A stretch of 10,025 bases of DNA from Spirochaetia bacterium (GTDB taxonomy: Bacteria; Spirochaetota; Spirochaetia; PWKH01): NCBI GenBank assembly GCA_021736545.1, contig JAIPFS010000034.1, positions 1 to 10,025 of the forward strand, written 5' to 3'. The translations under genes and the position numbers were made by a program. The stretch's first letter is position 1; each line of letters begins with the position of its first letter. Below the pieces are notes generated by a model, which was given only the letters and a program-made list of their open reading frames with translations, was not told the DNA's origin and did not search any database. Positions 1 to 7,354 of the stretch are shown in pieces.

Positions 1-63
1 CGGAATGTGTGAAAACCTCACCCCCGCTTGATTGAGAGCCGGAAAAAGGGTATACCTAGTCCT

Positions 64-984
64 ATGATACAGCACTCTTTTCACAACCACACAGTACTTT
101 GCAAGCATGCTGATGGCTCCGTCGCGGATTATGTCCAGGCAGCCGTGCAGAGCGGGCTCGCCTCCATCGGCATGAGCGACCACATCCCATTTCCCGACGG
201 AAGGTGGGACCATACACGCATGGACCTTGATCAGCTCGGGGCATATGTCCAGGAAGTCTCCCGAGCAAAATCGCGCTATCCGGAAATAGATGTGTTTCTC
301 GGAGGTGAGTGTGAGTGGGTCCCTCAATTCAGTGACCATTACCCAATGCTGAAACATCAGTATGGATTTGAATATCTTATAGGCGCTCCCCACTGGATTC
401 CCATGGATGATGCTTCCTGGGTCGGCTACACTCACTTGAAAACGGCAGCTCAGCTGAGAAGCTTTGCCGCCTACGTCCAGGAGAGTATCGAAACGGGACA
501 TTTCCTCTATTTTGCCCATCCCGATGTCTTTCTTGCGGGTTATACAAGGTGGGACGAAAACACCCAGGCATGCGCCAGAGACATCATCCGCACTGCAGCC
601 GCCGAAAACGTCCCGCTGGAACTCAATGCCAACGGTTTCAGGAAGAAGAAAATTATCGACGGGCATGGCAATCTGCGTGCACAATATCCTGTGCGGCAGT
701 TCTGGGAGCTTGCTGCGGAGGAGAATATTTCTGTGATTGTCGGTGCCGATGCGCATACACCCGGACACGTGGCGGATTCTACGGAGACCTGCTACGCCTG
801 GATCGAGGAGCTGGGGCTGAGGGATGTGCAGGGGGAGCTGTACCGCAGCCTTAAGGATGCAGCCGACAGCAGTAATGACGGCAATGGCCGTACTGGCGAG
901 GATGGCACTAAGGACTTTCATCCCGGATCTGACGAGGATGGCGAAGTTTTGGATCACAATGGACGGAGAGCTGTTCGTGCTTAA
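64..984 (+). CDS. PHP-domain phosphoesterase, histidinol-phosphatase-like
   Basis: This is a metal-dependent phosphoesterase of the PHP superfamily, closest in layout to the HisJ/HisK histidinol-phosphatases that release phosphate from L-histidinol phosphate in the cytosol. Numbering from ATG 64 (306 aa), the metal-site motifs appear in order: H7-N-H9, H15, D39-H40, E82 in GGECEW, H152 in FAHPD, E186/N188 in ELNAN and D229/H231 in GADAH. No his gene is adjacent, so the true substrate could be another phosphomonoester. An in-frame TGA at 10-12 shows that the gene is complete. I prefer ATG 64 because it places the HNHT motif close to the N-terminus; TTG 28 has no ribosome site, and the AAGGG at 46-50 is somewhat far from either start. 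The last 40 or so residues are a Gly/Asp/Asn-rich tail beyond the normal PHP fold. The gene is clearly G+C-richer than the operon further right. Confidence 0.85.
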   Translation: MIQHSFHNHTVLCKHADGSVADYVQAAVQSGLASIGMSDHIPFPDGRWDHTRMDLDQLGAYVQEVSRAKSRYPEIDVFLGGECEWVPQFSDHYPMLKHQYGFEYLIGAPHWIPMDDASWVGYTHLKTAAQLRSFAAYVQESIETGHFLYFAHPDVFLAGYTRWDENTQACARDIIRTAAAENVPLELNANGFRKKKIIDGHGNLRAQYPVRQFWELAAEENISVIVGADAHTPGHVADSTETCYAWIEELGLRDVQGELYRSLKDAADSSNDGNGRTGEDGTKDFHPGSDEDGEVLDHNGRRAVRA

Positions 985-1042
985 GTAAGGTCTGCAGTTC
1001 CGGACGCTTCAGCATCAGAATATCTAATCATAAAGTTTTATC

Positions 1043-1071
1043 TTTTCACAAATTACATAGCGGTGTACAAT
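1043..1071 (+). promoter_or_regulatory. putative sigma-70 promoter of the diguanylate cyclase gene
   Basis: The hexamer TACAAT at 1066-1071 is a good -10 (5 of 6 to TATAAT). TTTTCA at 1043-1048 gives a 17 bp spacer, and TTCACA at 1045-1050 is a better -35 but with a 15 bp spacer. Transcription would start near 1078, upstream of ATG 1111 and downstream of the alternative GTG at 1063. This supports the later start. The surrounding gap, 985-1110, shows no convincing terminator for the PHP gene. Confidence 0.45.
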
Positions 1072-1110
1072 TATCACAGGATATCTTGGAAAGGCCTAAG
1101 GGATAACGAT

Positions 1111-2256
1111 ATGATTCGTCTGTCTTCAGAAGATAAAATTGCACTGCAGCAGGAACTCAATCGGATAAATATAAACCGAGCAAAAATTACGGCGCTTATT
1201 CTGCTTGCTTTGGAGTTTTTGATGATTGTTGTTGCTTTTTTTCGGGGTATCCCTTCCGAAAAACCTGAATCCTACTATATGACCATGTATCTTGTTTTCA
1301 TTGCGGCCATGTTTGCCTACTCAGCTGTGTTTATAGTTCTCAGCAGGAAGGTTGAGACACATGGGCGTCATATTCTTGCGGCTGGAATTTCCTTCAGTAT
1401 TCTGGTTCTTGCCTGGTGCGGAGGGATATCTCTCCTTGATCAGTACTCCAGCGGACAGATCATCGTCTATACAGCTGCCAGTATCTGCATAGCTGCTGCT
1501 CCCTTATTCAATCTCCGGACAAGCCTGCTTGTGTTTCTGCCGGTTCATATCATTTTCCTGATGCTGCTGCCGCACTTTCAGCCGGACAGGGATATTGTGT
1601 TTGCTAATGTGATTAATAGTACAACGTTCTTGTGTATTGCTTTGGGGATCTCCTACATGCGCTTTAATAAACAGGTGGAGGATTATGTAAAAGAGAAGAT
1701 TATCCGGGAAAAAACGCAAGCTCTGGAGGAAGCCAATCAAAAACTTGATGTATTTGCCCATATTGATGCGCTGACCGGTATCGCCAACCGACTGTATTTT
1801 GAAGAGGAGCTGCAATCTTGGGTGGAGCAAGCCCAGAGGAACGAACTGCATCGGGAATGCTCTATCATCCTGATGGATATCGACTATTTTAAAGAATTTA
1901 ACGATACCTATGGACACATTCGGGGAGATTTGTGTCTAAAGCAAATTGCAGAGGCCTTGAGCAGTGCGGCAGCATCATATGATGGTCTGGTTTGCAGAAT
2001 CGGGGGAGATGAGTTTGCTTTGCTTCTTCGAGAAAAAGATGAACATTCGGCCCAGGGGCTGTCCTGCCTTGTACAGCAGCGGGTGGAGCAGGCGGCGATA
2101 GAACACGAAAATAGTCGCGGTAAAAAGTTGGTGACAGTAAGCTGCGGTGTGGGTTCGGGAAATATCGAGAGCTGGGATACTGTTACAAAAGTGATGGAGC
2201 TGGCAGATAAGGACCTGTATCGTGAGAAAGCCTTGCGGAAACAGGGTGATCTTTGA
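1111..2256 (+). CDS. membrane-bound GGDEF diguanylate cyclase
   Basis: The product (381 aa) should make cyclic di-GMP from two GTP at the inner membrane. The N-terminal half has about six hydrophobic segments (roughly residues 23-46, 58-80, 88-110, 116-135, 138-158 and 170-188) with no recognisable ligand-binding fold. A charged, coiled-coil-like linker follows (about 190-215), then a GGDEF domain from D219-ALTG to the end. Catalytic features are intact: D256-I-D258 and G298-GDEF-302 preceded by R296. The RxxD product-inhibition site is absent: the R position (nine residues before the first Gly) is S289 and the D position is G292. ATG 1111 is chosen because AAGGG at 1098-1102 is well spaced and because GTG 1063 would overlap the likely -10 box. 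It seems to be a single gene, unrelated to the transport operon. The signal it senses cannot be read from the sequence. Confidence 0.93.
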   Translation: MIRLSSEDKIALQQELNRININRAKITALILLALEFLMIVVAFFRGIPSEKPESYYMTMYLVFIAAMFAYSAVFIVLSRKVETHGRHILAAGISFSILVLAWCGGISLLDQYSSGQIIVYTAASICIAAAPLFNLRTSLLVFLPVHIIFLMLLPHFQPDRDIVFANVINSTTFLCIALGISYMRFNKQVEDYVKEKIIREKTQALEEANQKLDVFAHIDALTGIANRLYFEEELQSWVEQAQRNELHRECSIILMDIDYFKEFNDTYGHIRGDLCLKQIAEALSSAAASYDGLVCRIGGDEFALLLREKDEHSAQGLSCLVQQRVEQAAIEHENSRGKKLVTVSCGVGSGNIESWDTVTKVMELADKDLYREKALRKQGDL

Positions 2257-2352
2257 ACTCTTGAATTGAGTGCGAACAGAAAAGCGGTAAAATTTTACAT
2301 ATTGTGGTAACTGTGCGGGCAATGGTTTCTTGAGTTTTATGAAAAAATTTGC

Positions 2353-2381
2353 TTGCAGGGGAAGAGAACGTGTGCTACAAT
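2353..2381 (+). promoter_or_regulatory. promoter of the marR-led operon
   Basis: TTGCAG (2353-2358) and TACAAT (2376-2381) are separated by exactly 17 bp, and a TG at 2373-2374, one base before the -10, makes it an extended -10 promoter, which would compensate for the poor -35 (3 of 6). The expected transcription start, near 2388, falls inside the first operator palindrome. A repressor bound there would block initiation. I see no other promoter of this quality before 9907, so it probably drives all seven genes. Confidence 0.65.
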
Positions 2382-2382
2382 T

Positions 2383-2430
2383 TAGTTGCAAATGCAATAG
2401 TTGCATTTGCAATAATTGCATATACAACTA
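2383..2430 (+). promoter_or_regulatory. triple tandem palindromic operator, probable MarR binding array
   Basis: Three 12-bp near-palindromes of the form TTGCA-NN-TGCAA lie in a row: TTGCAAATGCAA (2386-2397), TTGCATTTGCAA (2401-2412) and TTGCATATACAA (2417-2428). The first two are exact reverse complements of each other around a TAG spacer. The outer 16-mers 2383-2398 and 2415-2430 are also inverted repeats of each other, matching at 14 of 16 positions. Unit starts are 15 and 16 bp apart, about one and a half helical turns. The array sits between the -10 and the marR start. MarR-family dimers typically bind such palindromes and repress their own operon, so autoregulation is the obvious reading. 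Confidence 0.75.
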
Positions 2431-2442
2431 AAGGGTGGAAAG

Positions 2443-2883
2443 ATGATACAACTGAATATTGATGATGCCGGCGGTTATCTCATAGAATTAGCAGAACAAT
2501 CACTCAAAAAACGACTCATAAAAAAATTTAAGCAGCATTCTATAGAAATAACTCCCTTTCAATGGGTTGTTCTTTATCGTTTATGGGAAAAAGATAAGCA
2601 GACACAGGCCGAACTCTCTTCCAAAACATTTAAGGATCATCCCTCTATGACAAGGGTTATAGACGGTTTGCAGAAACATGGCTTTATTCGCCGTGAAATC
2701 AATAAAATCGATAGAAGATCAAATATTATCAGTTTGACTGAACAAGGCCGTTCCATGAAGAAAATTCTTCCCCCTATAGTGGAAGAACATTTACGAGAAG
2801 CATTAGTAGGGGTTACGAAAGAAGAACTTGAGATAATGAAAAAGTGTCTGCGAATTATTTGTGAGAATACAGCGGAGAAATAA
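2443..2883 (+). CDS. MarR-family transcriptional regulator
   Basis: A 146-residue winged helix-turn-helix protein of typical MarR length. The DNA-binding core runs from TPFQW through the recognition-helix region around H66-PSMTR-71 to the wing with the family signature D90-R-R followed by SLTEQG. Terminal helices at both ends would form the dimer interface. It likely represses its own operon by binding the palindrome array just upstream and releases DNA when a small ligand, perhaps the transported substrate or an intermediate, binds. ATG 2443 is favoured over the in-frame TTG 2416 because AAGGGTGG lies at 2431-2438 and because the TTG codon is inside the operator array. The next gene starts 34 nt later, so they are probably co-transcribed. 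MarR control of a CUT1 operon is less common than LacI or ROK control, and MarR ligands are often phenolic or other small acidic molecules. Confidence 0.92.
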   Translation: MIQLNIDDAGGYLIELAEQSLKKRLIKKFKQHSIEITPFQWVVLYRLWEKDKQTQAELSSKTFKDHPSMTRVIDGLQKHGFIRREINKIDRRSNIISLTEQGRSMKKILPPIVEEHLREALVGVTKEELEIMKKCLRIICENTAEK

Positions 2884-2917
2884 AGATATCCGCTGAAAAA
2901 AATAAAAGGAGAAAAAA

Positions 2918-4249
2918 ATGAGAAAACTGTTATTTTTCTTGATGATGATGCTGATAACGTTTTCGTTGGCAGCAAAAGGTGATCAGGAAGGGCAGCCTGA
3001 TGCAAAGGGAGATGCTGAAGTACTGCGAGTGTGGAAATTTGGGGGACCGCAGCATGAACGAGAATATATGATAGATAAAATCAAGGTATTTGAAGAGAGA
3101 AACCCGGATATCGTAATAGATTGGGTCTACCAGAATTATGCAGAACGGAGAACCAAAGTAATTACAGCAGATAAAGCCGGGAATCTCCCAGAAATAATTC
3201 TTAGTGACGGACAAAGTATTCCGGAATTTGCCGCACTAGGTATTATCAAAGATTTAGAAGAAATAGATCCCAATAAAACGGCAGAATGGGAAGCAAAATT
3301 CGTGCCTGAAGCCTGGGATACAGGAAAGTATGAAGGCTCTTTATTTGGAGTTTCTACCTATGTTGATACCGCATCAATGATAGCCTATAACACAGAAATG
3401 TTCAAGGAAGAAGGTATAGTTGATAATGATGGTAACCCCCGTCCACCTCAAGATTGGGAAGAAGTAATTGAGATAGCTAAACTTTTTTCAAAAAAAGGAA
3501 TCGCTGGAATTGCCTTGCCTGGCAGCAATGCGCCAAATGATACATTGATCATGGAGGGCATAGCTTATCGTAATGGAGGAAGATTAATAGATAATGGTAC
3601 GGTAAGCGTAAATGGTCCGGGTTTTGTAGATACCATGGAGTTCTATAAAGAATTAGTTCCTTATGCACAGAATGGTTTTACGGATACGAATTTTCGTCAA
3701 GCAATGGAGTTGTTTTTTCAGAATCAGTCTGCTATGGCATTTACCATGTCTTATGCACCGATACTTCGTCAGTCTCTTGGGGCTCCCGCAGACTTCCCCT
3801 ACAATATAGCTCCTTTCCCTGGAATGAAAACACCTTCCGGAAACTTTGATCCTGCCAGCTTTATCATGACACCGACTGCCTGCTTCATGATTCCTGTAAG
3901 TGTTGAAGGTGAGAAACTTGATGCCGCAATGCGGTTTGTTGACTTCTGGATGACTGCAGAAGCACAGGAGGGATGGTCAGGCTCTGTAATCGAGGGAAGA
4001 GTCCCGATAATGAAGTCTAATCTTGAGAGTGCTGATTTTGCTAGAATATATCCGGATTTGGCAGAAGCGTATAAAAATGGGACCCTGTTTGACGGTGCTC
4101 TCCCAATGCCGGGTTTCAAGGGTCTTGCTGAATCAGAGCAACTGCTGATTGAAGCTTATCAGAAAGTACTTTTAGGTGTTGAAGAGCCTAAAGAAGCTTT
4201 TGATGCTATTCAGCCGAAAATTCAGACTATTTATGATGAAGCCCAGTAA
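2918..4249 (+). CDS. extracellular solute-binding protein, family 1 (CUT1 ABC transporter)
   Basis: This is the periplasmic receptor (443 aa) of the importer completed by the permeases at 5582 and 6500. It is of the maltose/glycerol-phosphate binding-protein type and delivers substrate to the membrane complex. The N-terminus is a classic signal peptide: MRK, a hydrophobic stretch of about 15 residues and a likely signal peptidase I site near SLA/A (residues 17-20), followed by a polar KGDQEGQ mature start. No lipobox Cys is present, so the protein should be soluble in a periplasm, which points to a diderm host. Family features include an early KFGGP strand, the FEERNPDI segment, the GVSTYVDTASMIAYN hinge region and a C-terminal helical region ending in IQTIYDEAQ. 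AAAGGAG at 2905-2911 is an excellent ribosome site. Family 1 proteins mostly bind sugars or oligosaccharides, but some bind polyols and phosphodiesters, so the ligand is open. Confidence 0.93.
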   Translation: MRKLLFFLMMMLITFSLAAKGDQEGQPDAKGDAEVLRVWKFGGPQHEREYMIDKIKVFEERNPDIVIDWVYQNYAERRTKVITADKAGNLPEIILSDGQSIPEFAALGIIKDLEEIDPNKTAEWEAKFVPEAWDTGKYEGSLFGVSTYVDTASMIAYNTEMFKEEGIVDNDGNPRPPQDWEEVIEIAKLFSKKGIAGIALPGSNAPNDTLIMEGIAYRNGGRLIDNGTVSVNGPGFVDTMEFYKELVPYAQNGFTDTNFRQAMELFFQNQSAMAFTMSYAPILRQSLGAPADFPYNIAPFPGMKTPSGNFDPASFIMTPTACFMIPVSVEGEKLDAAMRFVDFWMTAEAQEGWSGSVIEGRVPIMKSNLESADFARIYPDLAEAYKNGTLFDGALPMPGFKGLAESEQLLIEAYQKVLLGVEEPKEAFDAIQPKIQTIYDEAQ

Positions 4250-4421
4250 TGAAGCTCTGAAATGAAGCCCTTTAAGCCTTAAGAAATTATTGTGGGCTCT
4301 TTGAAAAGAATACTTTATCAGTAGATGTATGAAAGACCTGAATTTCGAAGGTAGATTCATGCAGAAGACAAAGAGCTCGCAATACATATCAAAAAACAAA
4401 ACATAAGCAGGAGAAACACAT
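4250..4421 (+). other. 172-bp intergenic gap between binding protein and URO-D gene
   Basis: This is the only sizeable gap in the operon. It holds a weak inverted repeat, AGCCC (4266-4270) with GGGCT (4294-4298), enclosing an A+T-rich loop of 23 nt and followed by CTCTTT. It is too short a stem for a confident terminator. Such positions after binding-protein genes often hold an mRNA-stabilising or partly terminating hairpin that keeps receptor expression above that of the permeases, and this may be a weak example. No good promoter is visible. AGGAG at 4409-4413 is the ribosome site for the next gene. Confidence 0.3.
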
Positions 4422-5585
4422 ATGGACCCTCGTGAAAGACTGCTTTCTACGTTATTTCATAGAAAGCATGATAAAGTACCGCTGGATATATTTAGTTTTA
4501 ATGGATATTCAACTCCGACGGTTATTGGCCTGAAAGGTTCCCAGGTATATCCTGAAGCATATGCCTGCCCTGATGATCCGGGAAGAAAACGTATTTCTGA
4601 ATTACTTGCTGATAAAATTGCAGTTCAATATCCAGTTTCATCAGGTGTTAACAGGTATATGGCAATTCCTCCACAAAGAATAAAGGAAGAGCTTATAGAG
4701 GAAAACGAAAAGCATATCCTTGTAAAACAAATAATTGATACCCCGAAGGGAAAGCTTGAAGCAGTCCTGGAGAGACGTGCAGACAGTATAGATAATATCT
4801 GGACCCTTGAATATCCAATAAAAGAACTATCTGACCTGGAAAAGCTTGCCAGTGTTCCCTGTGAAATTCCGCAGAATATGGATGTGATTACCCCTGAAAC
4901 ATACAATGAAGTAATTTCTGATAGGAAATCGGTGGTTTACAGTTATATATCTTCGCCTTTTGTGTGTGTGGGCGGAGCTATGTCGTATGAAGATTTTTTA
5001 TTTGCATGTGCTGCAGAACCAGATTTAATTGGCGAATGTGTAGATATCTGTAAAACGAGGATTCATGCTATTGCAGATGAATTACTCGCAGAAAGGTGTC
5101 TGGATGTTGTGTGGATAGGAGGAAGTGAGTGGTTGACCCCTCCCATGAGTTCTCCTGATTTGTATAGACAATTTGTGGTGGAACCTGAAAAAGAAATTAT
5201 TGAAAAAGTACACGAACATGGCGGGCTTGTACATGTTCATTCCCATGGTAATGTGGCCTCTCCGATTATTGATATGGTTATTGAGCGCGGAGCTGATTAT
5301 TTTGAGCCAGTTGAGGCTCCGCCGGATGGAAATATTGTTTTTTCAGATGCAAAAGAAATTGCAGATCATAATCTTGTATTAGGAGGAAATATTGAGCTTT
5401 CTCTCATGGAGAACGGTACCACAGATGAAGTGAGAGCAGCGGTAGAGAGGGCTTTTGAAGGGAATAAAGGAAATATGGTCTTAGCGATATCCGCACCTAC
5501 AAATAGACCGCGCATTCATTCCCAGTTTGAGCAGAATATACATATGCTGGTCAGCACCTGGGAGCGTATGGGAGATATAGAATGA
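4422..5585 (+). CDS. URO-D superfamily protein, MtaA/methyltransferase-like (first paralogue)
   Basis: A 387-residue cytosolic protein of the uroporphyrinogen decarboxylase superfamily, which also holds the MtaA/MtbA/CmuA-type corrinoid methyltransferases. It begins MDPRERLL, a typical family start, and shows the MSSPDLYRQFVVEP segment followed by the metal-site strand H271-V-H273-S-H275-GN. In MtaA-type enzymes zinc is held by H-x-C plus a later Cys; here the first pair would be H273-x-H275. The C-terminal stretch around LAISAPTNRP has no Cys. The N-terminal Arg-rich signature of haem-pathway HemE (around MRQAGRY) is missing, so this is not a haem enzyme. Its place between receptor and permeases suggests a catabolic role on the imported substrate, such as demethylation. 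No corrinoid protein is in the window, so methyl transfer remains inference. The start has AGGAG at 4409-4413, and the stop overlaps the next gene by ATGA. Confidence 0.85.
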   Translation: MDPRERLLSTLFHRKHDKVPLDIFSFNGYSTPTVIGLKGSQVYPEAYACPDDPGRKRISELLADKIAVQYPVSSGVNRYMAIPPQRIKEELIEENEKHILVKQIIDTPKGKLEAVLERRADSIDNIWTLEYPIKELSDLEKLASVPCEIPQNMDVITPETYNEVISDRKSVVYSYISSPFVCVGGAMSYEDFLFACAAEPDLIGECVDICKTRIHAIADELLAERCLDVVWIGGSEWLTPPMSSPDLYRQFVVEPEKEIIEKVHEHGGLVHVHSHGNVASPIIDMVIERGADYFEPVEAPPDGNIVFSDAKEIADHNLVLGGNIELSLMENGTTDEVRAAVERAFEGNKGNMVLAISAPTNRPRIHSQFEQNIHMLVSTWERMGDIE

Positions 5586-6490
5586 AAACAAAGTCTTTGA
5601 CATATGAACAGCAGCAGAAGAGATTGTCACAAATATTTGTTTTACCGGGGTTCTTTTTAATAACACTCATAATGGTGGGAGTGGCAATATACAGTTTTGA
5701 CTTGTCATTCAGGAATATTGAATTGCTGAGCGGTAGTGATAGCAGCAACTATGTCGGCTTTACTACCTACCGAACTGTTCTGTCAAATACAGAAACCCTC
5801 ACTGTTATAAAGAATTCACTGATCTGGGTCTTTACTGGTACATTCTTTGTGGTTTTTTTAGGAGTATTAACCGGATATCTTGTTTCAGACAGTAAAAATA
5901 CCATTTCCAGATTGAGCAGGGCCTTCATGCTGGTTCCCTGGGTGATGCCTGGAGTCGTTGTCGCTGGTTTATGGAAGTGGATGTATAACACGCAAAACGG
6001 TCTTATTAACGAATTATTTATGAAAATAGGCATATTTGAAAAGGGGTTTCCCTTTCTTGGAACTCCTGAAACTGCTTTATATGCCGTATCTGCAGTCATA
6101 ATTTGGAGACTCTTCCCCATGTTTGCTTTAATTACAGCAGCAAGTATTCAATCTATAGATACTTCTCTTTATGAAGCCGGAAGGGTGGACGGAATTAATG
6201 GTTTTCAGGAATTTTTCTATATAATCATTCCTCACATAAAATACCAAGTTATGACCATGGGGATAACAAATCTCATTTGGATAATGAATAATCTTGTATT
6301 TGTAAATGTAATGACAAAAGGCGGGCCCCTTTATTACAGTGAAATAATACCTGTGTATATGTATAAATTGGGATTTCAATATGGAAAACTCAGTCAGGCT
6401 GCGGTTGTGACAGTTTTGAATTTATTTCTCTTAAGTATTTTCTGTGTCATTTACTTCATCATATACCGTAGAAACCAAAAGGTTGATTAG
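5582..6490 (+). CDS. CUT1 ABC transporter permease (MalF/UgpA type)
   Basis: The first transmembrane subunit of the importer (302 aa). Six hydrophobic segments can be seen, at roughly 17-38, 80-102, 114-134, 163-185, 225-247 and 273-296. The cytoplasmic EAA loop, which docks on the ATPase, is Y197-EAG-R-VDG followed by an IIIPH segment near 215. The VPWVMPG stretch before the third loop and the TKGGP motif near 257 are typical of MalF/UgpA partners. It lacks the long periplasmic insert of E. coli MalF, as most CUT1 members do. The ATG overlaps the preceding stop (ATGA), with GGGAG at 5570-5574, so translation is likely coupled to the URO-D gene. This argues that the URO-D protein and the transporter serve one pathway. 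Confidence 0.93.
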   Translation: MKTKSLTYEQQQKRLSQIFVLPGFFLITLIMVGVAIYSFDLSFRNIELLSGSDSSNYVGFTTYRTVLSNTETLTVIKNSLIWVFTGTFFVVFLGVLTGYLVSDSKNTISRLSRAFMLVPWVMPGVVVAGLWKWMYNTQNGLINELFMKIGIFEKGFPFLGTPETALYAVSAVIIWRLFPMFALITAASIQSIDTSLYEAGRVDGINGFQEFFYIIIPHIKYQVMTMGITNLIWIMNNLVFVNVMTKGGPLYYSEIIPVYMYKLGFQYGKLSQAAVVTVLNLFLLSIFCVIYFIIYRRNQKVD

Positions 6491-6499
6491 GAAAGAATT

Positions 6500-7354
6500 A
6501 TGAACAAAAATAAATCTAATAAGATGTTAATGCTTATTATAAAAGATGCTGCAGCAATAGGAATATTACTTATCGTGCTGATCCCTCTTGTTTGGCTTAT
6601 ATCGGCAGGATTTAAAACGCAAAGTGATATACAGCAAATCCCGATAAAGATTTTCCCGAGTACAGTAACTTTAAAACCCTTTTATGATGTATGGCTTGAT
6701 AAAACTGGAAGCGGTACCATGTGGTTACGATACTTTTTTAACACAGTAAAAATTGCCTCTCTCACCACCTTGATAGTAATCAGTTTTGGAACAATGATTG
6801 GTTATGGGCTGGCACGATATAAGCTGAAAGGAAGTGGTATAATTCTGAATATCCTATTAATTGCTCAGCTTTTTACCGGTCCAGCTCTATTAATTCCTGT
6901 ATATGTAGTTATTGCTAAGATTGGATTATACGACACGCATACAGGCTTGATTTTAGTCCTCCTTGTGTTCCAAGTCCCCTTTGCCTCGTGGCTCTCTTAT
7001 AGTAATTTTCAAAATCTTCCAAAAGAGTTAGAGCAGGCGGCTTTCCTTGATGGCTGTTCTCCACTGGGCGCTTTTTTACGGATCACATTACCCTTAAGCA
7101 GAATAAGCATCTCCACTGTAGGTCTTATGTCCCTGCTTCTTACTTGGAGTGAGTATCCTTTTTCAGTTGCACTTCTCGAAAACCAGAGGAATTTGACTAT
7201 ATCTATTGGGCTTGCGCGATTTATCACTGCTTTTAATGTCTATTGGAATCAGATGGCGGCAGCATCAATTATTATTGGTTTGCCTGTATTGCTCATACTG
7301 ATTTTTACACAACGCTATTTTGTACAAGGTATGATGGCAGGAGCAATAAAATGA
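6500..7354 (+). CDS. CUT1 ABC transporter permease (MalG/UgpE type)
   Basis: The second transmembrane subunit (284 aa), expected to form a heterodimer with the 5582 product. It has six hydrophobic segments, beginning at about residues 13-36. The EAA loop reads E178-QAAFLDG-185 followed by ITLPLSR, and the C-terminus FVQGMMAGAIK is a hallmark of the MalG/UgpE branch. AGGAAAG at 6489-6495 overlaps the previous stop codon and places the start 4 nt downstream of it. The final codons overlap the sulfatase start as ATGA. No nucleotide-binding subunit follows, as is usual for CUT1 systems that share an MsmK/UgpC-type ATPase encoded elsewhere. Confidence 0.93.
   Translation: MNKNKSNKMLMLIIKDAAAIGILLIVLIPLVWLISAGFKTQSDIQQIPIKIFPSTVTLKPFYDVWLDKTGSGTMWLRYFFNTVKIASLTTLIVISFGTMIGYGLARYKLKGSGIILNILLIAQLFTGPALLIPVYVVIAKIGLYDTHTGLILVLLVFQVPFASWLSYSNFQNLPKELEQAAFLDGCSPLGAFLRITLPLSRISISTVGLMSLLLTWSEYPFSVALLENQRNLTISIGLARFITAFNVYWNQMAAASIIIGLPVLLILIFTQRYFVQGMMAGAIK

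Noticed and set aside
9..21. GTGA/TCAC hairpin at the left edge
   Set aside because: A 4-bp stem with no T-run is expected by chance.
875..988. Separate 37-residue gene in the shifted frame at the end of the PHP gene
   Set aside because: It has no ribosome site and no recognisable family; it is kept only as a hint of a possible frameshift.
1063..1110. GTG start for the diguanylate cyclase
   Set aside because: It has no ribosome site and overlaps the likely -10 box at 1066-1071; ATG 1111 has a well-spaced AAGGG.
2287..2298. GTAAAATTTTAC palindrome as a terminator after the diguanylate cyclase
   Set aside because: It is a perfect 12-bp palindrome but A+T-rich, with no loop and no following T-run; it would make a very weak hairpin. 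A protein-binding site is conceivable but unsupported.
2416..2442. TTG start for the MarR protein
   Set aside because: The codon lies inside the operator array and has no ribosome site; ATG 2443 has AAGGGTGG just upstream.
4266..4298. Intrinsic terminator after the binding-protein gene
   Set aside because: The stem is only 5 bp with a 23-nt loop and no real T-run, too weak to call.
4422..5585. Haem-pathway uroporphyrinogen decarboxylase (hemE)
   Set aside because: The superfamily fits but the N-terminal arginine signature of HemE is absent, and the gene sits within a transport operon with no other haem gene. The same holds for the gene at 8816.
7243..7350. Longer sulfatase N-terminus starting inside the permease gene
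   Set aside because: The extra 36 residues are an out-of-frame reading of the permease and do not belong to the sulfatase fold; AGGAG plus ATG 7351 explains the start.
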